A stretch of DNA of 64,000 nt, from the NCBI GenBank assembly GCA_019454105.1, contig CP075364.1, positions 2,607,362-2,671,361 of the forward strand. Reading direction: 5' to 3'. Position 1 is the stretch's first letter. Each line of letters begins with the position of its first letter. The DNA comes from Fimbriimonadaceae bacterium (GTDB lineage Bacteria; Armatimonadota; Fimbriimonadia; Fimbriimonadales; Fimbriimonadaceae). Below the pieces are notes generated by a model. That model had not been told where the DNA came from, searched no databases, and saw only the letters and a program-made list of their open reading frames with translations. Shown here one piece after another: positions 35,556-44,258 of the stretch. The translations under genes were made by a program, and so were the position numbers.

Positions 35556-36467
35556 CTAGCCGGGTTCGGCCTCGAACTCCTCGGGAACGACGGTCAACAG
35601 CCTTTCTGGAGAGGCTTGGAACTTGACCGGCGTCCTCAACACGACGTCACCGTCGATCGCCACTCGTTTGGCCGGCATGGTTTCGATCGAGAACTGACTG
35701 GCCTCGAAAGTGTCCATGATCTCGCCCGCGTCCAGCGAGTTGAGGGCGAGAGCCGCGAAAAACCTCACCAAATGGGCCTTGTCGTGCGAGGCCAAGACGT
35801 ACCCTTGAAGACGCCCGCTCGTGAGGCCCGTCCCGTTGGGCTCGGGAGCCGGGCCGATGCGCCGAAGCCCGTTCGCGACCACGACCTGGAGCGCGTCGAT
35901 CGTCCTGGCGCCGTCCGCGGAAAGAACTTTGACCTGAAACGGCTTTGATCGGCGAAAGGCTTCAATGGTTGGACGCAGGTAAGAAATCAGACCGAGTCGC
36001 CGTTTGGCCATCGGATCCAGACTGAGTGCGATCTGCGTCGACACTCCGATCGTGGCAAAGGAGAGAAACGTTCGTCCGTTGGCCCGTCCGACGTCGAGCC
36101 ACTCGCACCGACCCTTTGAGATCACATGGCAGGCCTTCTCGACGTCGTGCCCGATACCGATCAGCCGGCTGAAACTGTTGCCCGTCCCCAGTGGAAGGAC
36201 GCCGAGCGCTGGGCCGCGACCAGCAAGCACCTCGGCCGCGATCCTCATCGTGCCGTCCCCGCCACCAACCGCAACGACGGGCGCCCCTGCGGCAATGGAG
36301 GCTTCCAGCGCCAGCTGCAAATCTCTCTCGCGCGACACCCTCTGGGCTCTTGGGATAGTGATCCCGAGTTCCTTGAGCAAGGAAAAGCACTTTTGAAACT
36401 CCGCTTGACCCCGGCGCGATCGCGAGCTGACGATGAGGTCGACGATCGCGGTGGTTTCAGTCGGCAT
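35556..36467 (-). CDS. Diacylglycerol/lipid kinase family protein (YegS/DgkB-like)
   Basis: The start is ATG 36467, because the longer frame to 36506 would run into the tRNA; 303 residues. The catalytic core has VVAVGGGDGTMRIAAEVLAG, the GGDGT motif of diacylglycerol and lipid kinases. VLPLGTGNSFSRLIGIG is the paired glycine-rich loop. It probably phosphorylates diacylglycerol or another lipid in the membrane cycle. tRNA-Arg ends 6 bp upstream of the start, so both may share a transcript. No lipid-substrate specificity is visible. Confidence 0.88.
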   Translation of the reverse strand: MPTETTAIVDLIVSSRSRRGQAEFQKCFSLLKELGITIPRAQRVSRERDLQLALEASIAAGAPVVAVGGGDGTMRIAAEVLAGRGPALGVLPLGTGNSFSRLIGIGHDVEKACHVISKGRCEWLDVGRANGRTFLSFATIGVSTQIALSLDPMAKRRLGLISYLRPTIEAFRRSKPFQVKVLSADGARTIDALQVVVANGLRRIGPAPEPNGTGLTSGRLQGYVLASHDKAHLVRFFAALALNSLDAGEIMDTFEASQFSIETMPAKRVAIDGDVVLRTPVKFQASPERLLTVVPEEFEAEPG

Positions 36468-36473
36468 GTCGTT

Positions 36474-36549
36474 TGGCGCCCCGGAGAGGACTCGAACCTC
36501 CGACAAACGGCTTAGAAGGCCGCTGCTCTATCCACTGAGCTACCGGGGC
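36474..36549 (-). tRNA. tRNA-Arg (anticodon UCU)
   Basis: Read on the minus strand, the acceptor arms are GCCCCGG (36549-36543) and CCGGGGC (36484-36478). The D arm is GCTCAGTGGATAGAGC. The anticodon loop CTTCTAA gives UCU between stems GCGGC and GCCGT. The T arm contains GGTTCGAGTCC. Discriminator G is followed by an encoded CCA (36476-36474). It reads AGA codons, which are rare in this GC-rich genome. Confidence 0.96.
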
Positions 36550-36706
36550 TGGGCCAACGAGTCTACCTATCGAGCCAGGGCTTGCCCAAAACCCGCTGAC
36601 GACTGGCCCGTCTCATTCTCTGAGGCTGGTGCTGGCACAATCGCCCCTCGCCTCGTCATAATCCTGACGGGCGCCCGGCGCCTGGACAAGGACGACGACA
36701 ACTCCC

Positions 36707-38233
36707 ATGGTTTGGAACACTCGATCGGCAATGGTTTTGGCCGCGACCCTTGTGGGTGCTGCCGCCTTCTCCACCTTTGACGGCCCTGCGGCCGTGGCCT
36801 GGCGCTGGGCCCAGTCAGCGACGCTCTCGCCGTCGGGGTCGCCCGTCGTCGACGGAGACTCCGTCTACGTCGCGGTTGGTGGCCGGATCTACGGCTTGAA
36901 CCGCGTCACAGGCAACCAACTCTGGCGGTTCCCCGTCGCCGAGCCTCTCGAATCGCAGTTTGTCTCAGGGGCCTCGATGGGCAATGGAGTGGTCGTCGCA
37001 GCAGACGACAACCGGAACATCTTTGCGATCGACGCCAAGACTGGGGCGGTCAAGTGGCAGTTCGCGACCCCTGAAGGAGTCTTGGGCACACCCGTGATCG
37101 CAGGGTCGACGGTCGTCGCCCCGCTGTCCAACAACAGCCTCATCGCCATCGACGCCGAGACCGGCCAGGCCCGCTGGGACAAGCCGATTGCGATGCCGGA
37201 CGGCGTCTTCGCCAGCCTCGCCACGTGGCAGGAGAACGTCATCGTCCTGACGAGGCAGCCTGCCGTCGTCAGCATGAACGCGGCTAGCGGCAGGATCAAC
37301 TGGACCGCTCGCGTGTCCAGGCTTTCGGCGACCGCGAGCGCCGCCGTCTATGGCGACGCGGTCTTCGTGAACTCAGGCAACTTCATTTCGGCGATTCGGA
37401 TCGGCACCGGCGGTCGGAAGTGGGAGCAGCGAGTCGACGAGGACCTCGTTTTTGGCCCGGCCGCCTCAGAATTGGGCGTCGTTTCGGTTTCTCGAACAGG
37501 GAAAGTCTTCGTCCTCGATCTGAATGGCCGTTTTGTGCTCCGACAGGGAGTCACCGTGGACTCGGTGCCTGTCGCTCAGCCATCCTTTGTCGGCTCGACA
37601 CTCGTGGTCGGCACCTCGAACGGCCTGATCAACGTGCTGGACCCTAAGAGCGGGGACGTCGTTTTCAACTACCTGGTTCCCCCGCTTTTCAAGACGGCCA
37701 GGACCGCCGACGGCGGCTCCCAAGCGCAAATGACCGTTCCGATCGCCGGGCCGGCCACAGTCTCGGGCGACACCATGCTCGTCCTCGCAAGGGACGGCTC
37801 GCTGCTGGCTTTCGATAAGAACATCGGGGTTGATCTAACGCCTCCGTCCGTCACCATGCTTTGGCCCAACCCGGGCGATCAAGTCGCGGGCAAGCCGCCG
37901 ATGGAAATGGCCTTCATGCTCAGCGACGCGTCTTCAGGAGTGCGCCCGGATTCGGTGAAGATCATGATCGACTCCACCGAGTATGCGGGTCGATACCAAC
38001 GGGACGGGCTCCTGACGCTCGCCATCTCTTCTGGCGGGCCGAACCAGCCACTGATGGACGGCAGGAGAGAGATCACCGTCATAGCCAAGGACTGGCTGGG
38101 CAACGAGACTCAGCGCAAGTTCGTGCTGCTGGTCGACAACACCCTCCCGGCCCTCGGCGGATTGCCCCGACGAGATGGCGCCGACGCCGGTGGAGGCGGA
38201 GGGCGCGGCGGTGGACGGCGCGGAGGGCTCTAG
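36707..38233 (+). CDS. PQQ-type beta-propeller protein with C-terminal Ig-like domain
   Basis: It has 508 residues with a signal-like N-terminus (MVLAATLVGAAAFSTFDGPAAV). Repeats of the type DAKTGAVKWQF, DAETGQARWDKP and SGRINWTARV mark PQQ-enzyme/BamB-like propeller blades. At about residue 385 the sequence changes to PPSVTMLWPNPGDQVAGKPPMEMAF, an Ig-like or fibronectin-like module seen in exported proteins. The C-terminus ends in Gly/Arg-rich repeats. No catalytic metal-binding residues for PQQ dehydrogenase are seen, so a structural role is likely. Its 3' end overlaps dprA. Confidence 0.82.
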   Translation: MVWNTRSAMVLAATLVGAAAFSTFDGPAAVAWRWAQSATLSPSGSPVVDGDSVYVAVGGRIYGLNRVTGNQLWRFPVAEPLESQFVSGASMGNGVVVAADDNRNIFAIDAKTGAVKWQFATPEGVLGTPVIAGSTVVAPLSNNSLIAIDAETGQARWDKPIAMPDGVFASLATWQENVIVLTRQPAVVSMNAASGRINWTARVSRLSATASAAVYGDAVFVNSGNFISAIRIGTGGRKWEQRVDEDLVFGPAASELGVVSVSRTGKVFVLDLNGRFVLRQGVTVDSVPVAQPSFVGSTLVVGTSNGLINVLDPKSGDVVFNYLVPPLFKTARTADGGSQAQMTVPIAGPATVSGDTMLVLARDGSLLAFDKNIGVDLTPPSVTMLWPNPGDQVAGKPPMEMAFMLSDASSGVRPDSVKIMIDSTEYAGRYQRDGLLTLAISSGGPNQPLMDGRREITVIAKDWLGNETQRKFVLLVDNTLPALGGLPRRDGADAGGGGGRGGGRRGGL

Positions 38234-39215
38234 GCTCGCCCAACGCCTCGCCTCGGCCTGGGTGGGACCAGCCAAGGCAAGAAGGTTCCTGAAAGAGGCC
38301 GACGCTTCGTCCTTCACCGAAGCCGAGGCCTCTCGGTTTCTAGCGGCGGACGTGTCCGTGGGTGTTGGCCCAGGCTTTTCGACCAGGTTGGAGCCGCATC
38401 TGCCCGAGGGCCTCAACGAGAACTCCGCCGTCCGGCCATGGCTCTTCGTCCAGGGACGAGGAGAGACCCTCGACAAGCCAATGATCGCGATCGTCGGAAC
38501 CAGGACGGCGACGACTTATGGGCAAATGATCGCCGCCAAGTTCAGCGAGTCGTTCGCCCAAGCTGGGGTCACGGTGGTGAGCGGGGGCGCCCCTGGCATC
38601 GACGCAGCCGCTCATGCTGGATCCCTTAAGTTTCCAGACTCCACCGTCTGCGTGCTCCCTTGCGGGGCCGACCGCGACTACCCCGCCCGCCATCGACAGC
38701 TTTTGGAAGAGGTGCGTTCGAAAGGTTGCACAGTTTCACAATACGCCTGGGGCTCGCCCTGCCTGCCCAAGAACACGGCAGAAAGGGACACTCTCATTGC
38801 TGCCCTCGCGAAAGCTGTGGTCGTGATCGAGGCTCCGGCCGAGTCCGGATCGCTCATCACGGCGCAGAAGGCCAAGGCCCTGGGTCGGCCCATCTTCGTC
38901 GTCCCCGGCCCCGTCACCGCTTCCACGTTTCTCGGCTCTCACCGTCTGATCCGTGAGGGAGCCGAGCTCGTTTGGGAGCCGGAGCAGGTGCTCGGTGCCC
39001 TTGGCCTAAGAGACGCCCCGGCGCCCGCTCTCGAGAGGATAACGAACGGAGTCTGGCGCGACGTTGCGGCCCACCTAGAAGGCGGGCCCTTGCGGGTCGA
39101 TCATTTAGCCGAAGCCCTCGGGATGCCACCGTCGGAACTCCTGGTGGTCCTCACCGAGATGGAGATCGAAGCGAAAGTGAAGTCGGGGCCCGAGGGGTAC
39201 TCTCTCGTTTGGTGA
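38211..39215 (+). CDS. dprA: DNA processing protein DprA (Smf)
   Basis: The start is chosen at GTG 38211 (preceded by GAGGG at good spacing); ATG 38175 is possible. It binds incoming single-stranded DNA and loads RecA in natural transformation. The Rossmann-like DprA core has MIAIVGTRTATTYGQ, VVSGGAPGIDAAAHAGSL, AESGSLITAQKAKALGRPIFVVPGP and SGGAP. An N-terminal helical hairpin (RLAQRLASAWVGPAKARRFL) resembles the SAM/HhH region. A C-terminal winged-helix-like tail begins at about 285 (RITNGVWRDVAAHLEGGPLRVDHLAE). It is coupled to nagA by GTGA. Confidence 0.93.
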   Translation: MDGAEGSRLAQRLASAWVGPAKARRFLKEADASSFTEAEASRFLAADVSVGVGPGFSTRLEPHLPEGLNENSAVRPWLFVQGRGETLDKPMIAIVGTRTATTYGQMIAAKFSESFAQAGVTVVSGGAPGIDAAAHAGSLKFPDSTVCVLPCGADRDYPARHRQLLEEVRSKGCTVSQYAWGSPCLPKNTAERDTLIAALAKAVVVIEAPAESGSLITAQKAKALGRPIFVVPGPVTASTFLGSHRLIREGAELVWEPEQVLGALGLRDAPAPALERITNGVWRDVAAHLEGGPLRVDHLAEALGMPPSELLVVLTEMEIEAKVKSGPEGYSLVW

Positions 39216-40261
39216 GCCTGCGATGTCTGGCCTTGGGGCCCTTGGGCTGGGGGCGGTACCGAGTCGATTGGACCAACGGGAGCCCCAGTCTCGAGCCGAC
39301 GGACGAACCCCCTGAGGCGATCTTCACGCCCGGTCTGGTGGACCGCCACATTCATGGAGCCTTCGGCATCGACTTCATGACCGCAAGCCAAGACGAGCTT
39401 GCGAACCTGAGCCTTCGCCTCAAGGATCTTGGCTATGAGTCATGGCTCCCGACGACGGTCACGGCCTCGGTCGAGAGCGTCCTAGCCGCGGTCGCCAACC
39501 TCCCGAACGACCCCGCCCCTTGCGGTTTCCATCTTGAAGGGCCGTTCATCAGCCCGAGCTACCCGGGAGCCCAGCCCCCGGAGTGGATCATATCGCCAGA
39601 CGAGGCGTCGCCCGCTTGGGATCCAATCTTCGACCACCCAAAACTTCGCGTCGTGACCCTGGCCCCAGAGACGCCCGGATGCCTCGACTTGGTTCGCCGG
39701 TTGGCGAACCGTGGTGTCGTGGTGAGCCTGGGGCACACGGACGCGACCGCCGAACAAGCCCGTGCAGCGATCGAGGCCGGGGCCAGCCAGACGACCCACA
39801 CCTTCAACGCCATGCGGCGCTTCCATCACCGGGAACCTGGCGTCATCGAAGTCGCCTTGACCGACCCTCGGGTTGAGTGCGAGCTGATCTATGACCGCCG
39901 ACATGTCTCCAAGGAGGCCGCTTCCTTGCTCTTGCGGGCCAAGGGGCTGGAGGGAGTCGTAGGCGTGAGCGACTCAACCGCCGCGACCGGAATGCCAAAC
40001 GGCACCGAGCTTGAGATGTGGGGACACTTGTGCCGGGTGCAAAGCGGAACCGTCCGGATCGCCGAGACCGGGGCCTTGGCGGGCTCGACTTCGACCCTGT
40101 TGGACTGCTTCCAGGCTCTCGCTGACGATTTCGGCCCCGAAACCGCTGTCCGCGCCTGTTCCGTCAACCCTCGTCGGGTTCTTGGCACCCATAAGCCTCG
40201 GGTTTGGTGCGTGTTCTCCCTCCGACACACCCTGCTTGAAACGCGCGGCCCTGTGCTATAG
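39212..40261 (+). CDS. nagA: N-acetylglucosamine-6-phosphate deacetylase
   Basis: The start is GTG 39212, overlapping the dprA stop (GTGA), giving 349 residues. It releases acetate from GlcNAc-6-P to make glucosamine-6-P. The metal site residues are in FHLEGPFISP (Glu), VSLGHTDATAEQ (His) and TTHTFNAM (His). The catalytic Asp is in GVSDSTAATGMPNG. VDRHIHGAFG near the start is the HxH pair. The C-terminal 30 residues are unlike the family: after NPRRVLGTHK it reads WCVFSLRHTLLETRG. It seems to lack the normal GSLxxGxxADLVV tail. Confidence 0.85.
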   Translation: MSLRCLALGPLGWGRYRVDWTNGSPSLEPTDEPPEAIFTPGLVDRHIHGAFGIDFMTASQDELANLSLRLKDLGYESWLPTTVTASVESVLAAVANLPNDPAPCGFHLEGPFISPSYPGAQPPEWIISPDEASPAWDPIFDHPKLRVVTLAPETPGCLDLVRRLANRGVVVSLGHTDATAEQARAAIEAGASQTTHTFNAMRRFHHREPGVIEVALTDPRVECELIYDRRHVSKEAASLLLRAKGLEGVVGVSDSTAATGMPNGTELEMWGHLCRVQSGTVRIAETGALAGSTSTLLDCFQALADDFGPETAVRACSVNPRRVLGTHKPRVWCVFSLRHTLLETRGPVL

Positions 40262-40262
40262 T
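40236..40262 (+). promoter_or_regulatory. Likely promoter of kimA inside the end of nagA
   Basis: TTGAAA (40236-40241) and TATAGT (40257-40262) lie 15 bp apart, 30 bp before the kimA ATG. The -35 and -10 match the housekeeping pattern well, though the spacer is short. The leader would be about 22 nt, too short for a riboswitch. Confidence 0.5.
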
Positions 40263-40291
40263 CCCTCGGGGCGGCACCGTGCCGTCCGCGT

Positions 40292-42151
40292 ATGGCGCTC
40301 GCAACCCGACTCAAGCACTTCCTCTTAGGCAGGCCGATCGCGACCAAGAGGGCCCACCACGAAAGGCTACCGAAGCGCTTCGCTCTGCCGGTTTTCGCCT
40401 CGGACGCGCTCTCCTCAAACGCTTATGCGACCGAGGAGATCATGCTCGCCCTCAAGATCTTCGCTCCGGCGGGCCTCGGGCTTGCGTTCCTTTCCCATAC
40501 CGTCGAATTCGCCGTCGCGATCAGCATCCTCATCTTCATTGTTGCGATCAGTTATTATCAGACCATTCACGCCTACCCCCAAGGCGGAGGTTCTTACACC
40601 GTTTCCAAAGAGAACTTAGGGGAGTTTCCAGGAAAAGTCGCTGGAGCGGCACTCCTCATCGATTACATCTTGACGGTGTCAGTGTCGATTTCGGCCGGGG
40701 TCTTGGCCATCGTTTCATTGGTTCCAACGCTTCAAGCCCACATTGTCCCGCTGGGTCTGTCCGCGATCTTTCTGATGACGATGCTCAATCTCCGTGGCAC
40801 CCGGGAGAGCGGAGTCGTTTTCTCGGTGCCAGCTTACGGATTCATCCTGTTGATGATCAGCATGATCGGCTATGGGCTGACACTCGCCCCGGCGCCCGTC
40901 CCGGTGGAAATGCTCGAAGCGCAGCAACGCGCGGCAGCTACGGGCCAACCATGGTATGCCTTGGTCGGCGTGTTCCTGATCCTCAAGGCGTTTTCAAGCG
41001 GATGCGCGGCGTTGACCGGAATTGAAGCCATATCCAACGGGACCACGGCCTTCAAAGAACCAGTCGCGAGAAATGCCTCGACCGTCTTGATCGTCCTCGC
41101 CGTGCTCTTGTCAATAATTTTCTGCGGTATCAGCATCTTGGCCGAGCGGTTCCATGTGATTCCAATGGAGGTGTCGGAACCGGGATTCAAGACCGTCGTC
41201 GCACAGATCGCCACGGCTGTGTTCGGGGAGGGGCCGCTCTTCGGACTGATCCAGGTCATCACTGCCGCGATTCTCATCCTGGCCGCCAACACCGCCTATG
41301 CTGGCTTTCCGAGACTCGCTAACCTAATCGCCCAGGACGGGTTCCTGCCTCGTCAGTTCGCCAGCCTCGGCGACCGACTCGTGTTCCAAAACGGCATCAT
41401 CGTCCTGAGCATCGTGGCGGGCATGCTCATCGTCGGGTTCGGCGGCGACACTCACAAACTCGTCCCTCTCTACGCCATCGGTGTCTTTATGTCGTTCACG
41501 CTCAGCCAGTACGGCATGGTCGTGTTCTCAAAGCGTAAAGGGAAGATCGTTCCAATGGTCATCAGTCTGGTCGGTGGCACCGTGACCCTGGTCATCACGT
41601 TCGTGGTGGCGGTCTCGAAGTGGACAAGCGGGGCCTGGCTCGTACCGCCGGCCCTGATCGTCATGCTCCTTTTCTTCGACCGCGTCAAAAACCACTATAA
41701 GAAACTCGGTCAAGCCCTGAGCGTCCAACCCGACGACACGCTTCCGAAGGTCCGATCGACCGTCTTGCTCTTGGTGCCCCGGATGCATAAAGGCATTCTC
41801 CAGGCTGTCGCTTATGCCCGCTCCATGACCACCGACGTGAGGGCCCTCCATGTCACTTTGGATCCAAAGGGAACGGGCCGAATCAAGGAAGACTGGGCCA
41901 AGTTTGGGGCCGACATTCCCCTGGTCATCTTAGAATCCCCTTACCGGTCTTTGGTCGAACCGATCACCGAGTACATTGATGAAGCGATCGAGGACTCTCC
42001 CGACCTCTTGGTCACTGTGATCGTCCCTCAGGCCGTCCCCAAGAAGTGGTGGCAAGGCATGCTCCACTCCAACGCGGCCGTCCCGCTGAAGCTTGCCCTC
42101 GCGGGTAGAAAGAACGTCGTCATCACCAACATCCGCTACTTCATCACCTAG
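40292..42151 (+). CDS. kimA: APC-family potassium importer, KimA type
   Basis: It has 619 residues, about 12 membrane helices and a cytoplasmic C-terminal domain. It matches B. subtilis KimA (YdaO) from memory along its length: FASDALSSNAYATEEI, YYQTIHAYPQGGGSYTVSKENLG, DYILTVSVSISAGVLAI, LKAFSSGCAALTGIEAISNG and AANTAYAGFPRLANLIAQD. The C-terminal module (RSTVLLLVPRMHKGILQAVAYARSM) resembles a USP fold. KimA is a proton-coupled K+ symporter that c-di-AMP inhibits in Bacillus. The next gene, 2 bp downstream, is a STAS-USP protein. Confidence 0.93.
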   Translation: MALATRLKHFLLGRPIATKRAHHERLPKRFALPVFASDALSSNAYATEEIMLALKIFAPAGLGLAFLSHTVEFAVAISILIFIVAISYYQTIHAYPQGGGSYTVSKENLGEFPGKVAGAALLIDYILTVSVSISAGVLAIVSLVPTLQAHIVPLGLSAIFLMTMLNLRGTRESGVVFSVPAYGFILLMISMIGYGLTLAPAPVPVEMLEAQQRAAATGQPWYALVGVFLILKAFSSGCAALTGIEAISNGTTAFKEPVARNASTVLIVLAVLLSIIFCGISILAERFHVIPMEVSEPGFKTVVAQIATAVFGEGPLFGLIQVITAAILILAANTAYAGFPRLANLIAQDGFLPRQFASLGDRLVFQNGIIVLSIVAGMLIVGFGGDTHKLVPLYAIGVFMSFTLSQYGMVVFSKRKGKIVPMVISLVGGTVTLVITFVVAVSKWTSGAWLVPPALIVMLLFFDRVKNHYKKLGQALSVQPDDTLPKVRSTVLLLVPRMHKGILQAVAYARSMTTDVRALHVTLDPKGTGRIKEDWAKFGADIPLVILESPYRSLVEPITEYIDEAIEDSPDLLVTVIVPQAVPKKWWQGMLHSNAAVPLKLALAGRKNVVITNIRYFIT

Positions 42152-42153
42152 CC

Positions 42154-42957
42154 ATGATCGTCGAGTCTTATGAAGACGTCATCGTCCTGTCAGGATCCCT
42201 CAGGTCCAACTTCTGGGAGACCATCCATACGGCTGTCTCGTTGACGCTCAAAAGGCATCCGACCGGCGTGGTCATCGACTGTAGCGGGATCACTGAGATC
42301 ACGACCGAAGGGGCCGACACCTTTGTCGACGCCATTCGCTTCGTTGAAGACCACGACCAGGCCCGGATCGTCGTCGCCGCTGTCCCGCCCCACGTCAAGG
42401 AAGTGCTTCGCCAGGTGCCAGACGTTCGGTCGCAGCTGCCCGAGGCCTCCACTGTGGAAGAGGCCCGCAGGTCTCTCGACCTGCTGGTGGAAGAAGAAGA
42501 CTTAGGCAAAAAGAAGCGCAAGGAGCCCACCAAAGCTTTCGACCGCATCATCGTCGGGGTCGTGAGCAGCGACGAGGGCGACACTCAGATGCTCCATGTG
42601 GTCGAGGAGATGGTCGAGAACCTTCCTGCCAAAGTGGTGCTCGTCGCCCCAATCGTCGTGCCTCGGGACAAGCCGGTCTCGGCCCCCATGCCGGTCGAAG
42701 AAGAGAAAGCGGCGGCGAGCCTCGACGCCGGCCGGAACCAGCTGATGAATCGGGGCATCCCTTGCGACATTCGGCTCGAGCGCCATCGCGAGCTCTCCAC
42801 CCTGATCCAAGAAGTCGGCGAAGAACTGAACGCGGCCCACATCGTGGTGGGACTCGCCTCGGACCTGAAAGGCGACGAGAGCTACATTAAAGTGCTGCGT
42901 TCGGTGATCGAGCGCGTGAAGCGGCCTCTCGTCATCGTCCGCGGCGCCCGCGTCTAG
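42154..42957 (+). CDS. STAS-domain plus UspA-like fusion, coupled to kimA
   Basis: It has 267 residues. Residues 1-115 have the STAS pattern: YEDVIVLSGSL, VVIDCSGITEITTEGADTFVDAIRF and RIVVAAVPPHVKEVLRQ. The D-C-S-G segment is like the serine loop of anti-sigma antagonists. Residues about 130-267 fit the universal-stress fold: FDRIIVGVVSSDEGDTQMLHVV and HIVVGLASDLKGDESYIKVLRSVIERVKRPLVIVRG. The typical ATP loop G-2x-G-9x-GS is not clear. The gene begins 2 bp after kimA and likely forms one transcript with it. It probably tunes the transporter. Confidence 0.8.
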   Translation: MIVESYEDVIVLSGSLRSNFWETIHTAVSLTLKRHPTGVVIDCSGITEITTEGADTFVDAIRFVEDHDQARIVVAAVPPHVKEVLRQVPDVRSQLPEASTVEEARRSLDLLVEEEDLGKKKRKEPTKAFDRIIVGVVSSDEGDTQMLHVVEEMVENLPAKVVLVAPIVVPRDKPVSAPMPVEEEKAAASLDAGRNQLMNRGIPCDIRLERHRELSTLIQEVGEELNAAHIVVGLASDLKGDESYIKVLRSVIERVKRPLVIVRGARV

Positions 42958-44258
42958 CTCGTTCGAGAGACAACGAACTGATCTCGGGCCCGTCCCGTCA
43001 AATGGATCGTCCGGTTCCCATCGCGAACAGGGATCTCCTCGATGAGGCGACCGTGGGCGTCGCGTGCGACCAGGTAGGTCACACCAGCCCGGGACTTGAC
43101 GCTCACCAGGCAAACGGTCCTCGATTCAATCTCATCAAACTGGATTCGGACAGAGTTCAGGGGAATCGGTTCGACCGAGTTCTTCAAAGCTTCACGAATC
43201 TGGCCCTCGAAGAGGTCTCGGGGCTTTTTCGACCGAAAGGCCCGAAGTTCGTCGTCGATTCCGACAGGGGTTCCGTCGTCGTCGATTCCGATCCAGAGTT
43301 CGCCTCCCTCGCTGTTCATGAAAGCCGCGATCGTTCTCAGGCACCCGTGACGTAGGCCAAGGTCGCGCGAGGAAGATTTCGGATTCCAATTGAAGCCCGA
43401 CTTGAACTCGGTCCTATGGTCTTCGATCGTGGGCCACTGGCCCTGGGTGACGGACCGTCCGACCCTGATCACGCTCCTGAAGTCAGGAATCGGGAGCCTT
43501 GTGCCCGCTGGGTCTGCCAGGATCCATGTCGAAACGAGTCGGGCACGGGCCCAAATCGCCGAAGACAGGACGTCTGCGAACCCTTGGATCGAATCGAGCA
43601 CCCAATCCTCCAGAGGCCCGGTCTCGGCCGCGACGGCGATCACGGCCGCGAGCCGTCCGCCAGTTCCGCAGTCAGGATCGACCACTGCGACGCCGGGCGC
43701 GAACTGAGCCCTGCGAGCTTCGGCCAAGCGCTCAGGCCACGTAGGGGCTTCCTGAGGCAGAACTGCCCGGTCCAAGGCTTCGAAAAACTGAGCCGAGGCA
43801 GTCAAACTCCAAGGCTGCGCCATCCTCTCGATCAAACCCGTCACCAACGAATCCGAGACCAAAGTCAGGGGTTGTACGGCCTGGTCGCCCAATTCTGGAG
43901 TCAGGATGCCCGTGCCGACGAAGGGAACCTCACCAGCCAGGTTAGCCACCAATCCCCTGGCACGAGCGTTCGGCTGGCCCAGTCCTTGGAGAGCCGCGAT
44001 CGAGACGCGCTGGAAAAGCGAGTAAGGCCCCGGTTCCCGCTTCCAATCGTCGATCAATGCCTCGAGATAATCCGAGCGTCCCTTGAAGGTGAGTTGACCG
44101 GTAGCTTGCAGGCTCTTCACCGTCAGGATCTTGGCGCACGCAGTCTCGACGGCCCTCCTCTTCGCGCATGGATCGGCCCGTCCCGATCCGAGCCAACGGA
44201 CGCGGTCGGACTCGGCTGACAAGAACTCAGACAGGTCTCCCGCCAGATCGCTTGTCAT
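42954..44258 (-). CDS. Protein with a DNA-methylase-like middle segment and a Schlafen AlbA_2 domain
   Basis: Start ATG 44258 overlaps the vsr stop (ATGA); 434 residues. Residues 1-150 are a helical region without a recognised fold. At 194-201, VVDPDCGTGGRLAAVIAVAAE matches motif I of N6-adenine DNA methylases (DPxCGTGG) by eye. The later stretch GFADVLSSAIWARARLVSTW is like the Gxx...A..RL helix that follows. The catalytic NPPY motif is absent. From 279 the AlbA_2 fold starts: EDHRTEFKSG, AAFMNSEGGELWIGIDDDG and VGIDDEL. AlbA_2 domains occur in defense proteins and may bind nucleotides or nucleic acids. Together with Vsr it looks like an accessory module. Confidence 0.72.
   Translation of the reverse strand: MTSDLAGDLSEFLSAESDRVRWLGSGRADPCAKRRAVETACAKILTVKSLQATGQLTFKGRSDYLEALIDDWKREPGPYSLFQRVSIAALQGLGQPNARARGLVANLAGEVPFVGTGILTPELGDQAVQPLTLVSDSLVTGLIERMAQPWSLTASAQFFEALDRAVLPQEAPTWPERLAEARRAQFAPGVAVVDPDCGTGGRLAAVIAVAAETGPLEDWVLDSIQGFADVLSSAIWARARLVSTWILADPAGTRLPIPDFRSVIRVGRSVTQGQWPTIEDHRTEFKSGFNWNPKSSSRDLGLRHGCLRTIAAFMNSEGGELWIGIDDDGTPVGIDDELRAFRSKKPRDLFEGQIREALKNSVEPIPLNSVRIQFDEIESRTVCLVSVKSRAGVTYLVARDAHGRLIEEIPVRDGNRTIHLTGRARDQFVVSRTS

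Noticed and set aside
40257-40291. c-di-AMP (ydaO) riboswitch before kimA
   Set aside because: The leader after the likely promoter is only about 22-30 nt, far too short for the aptamer.
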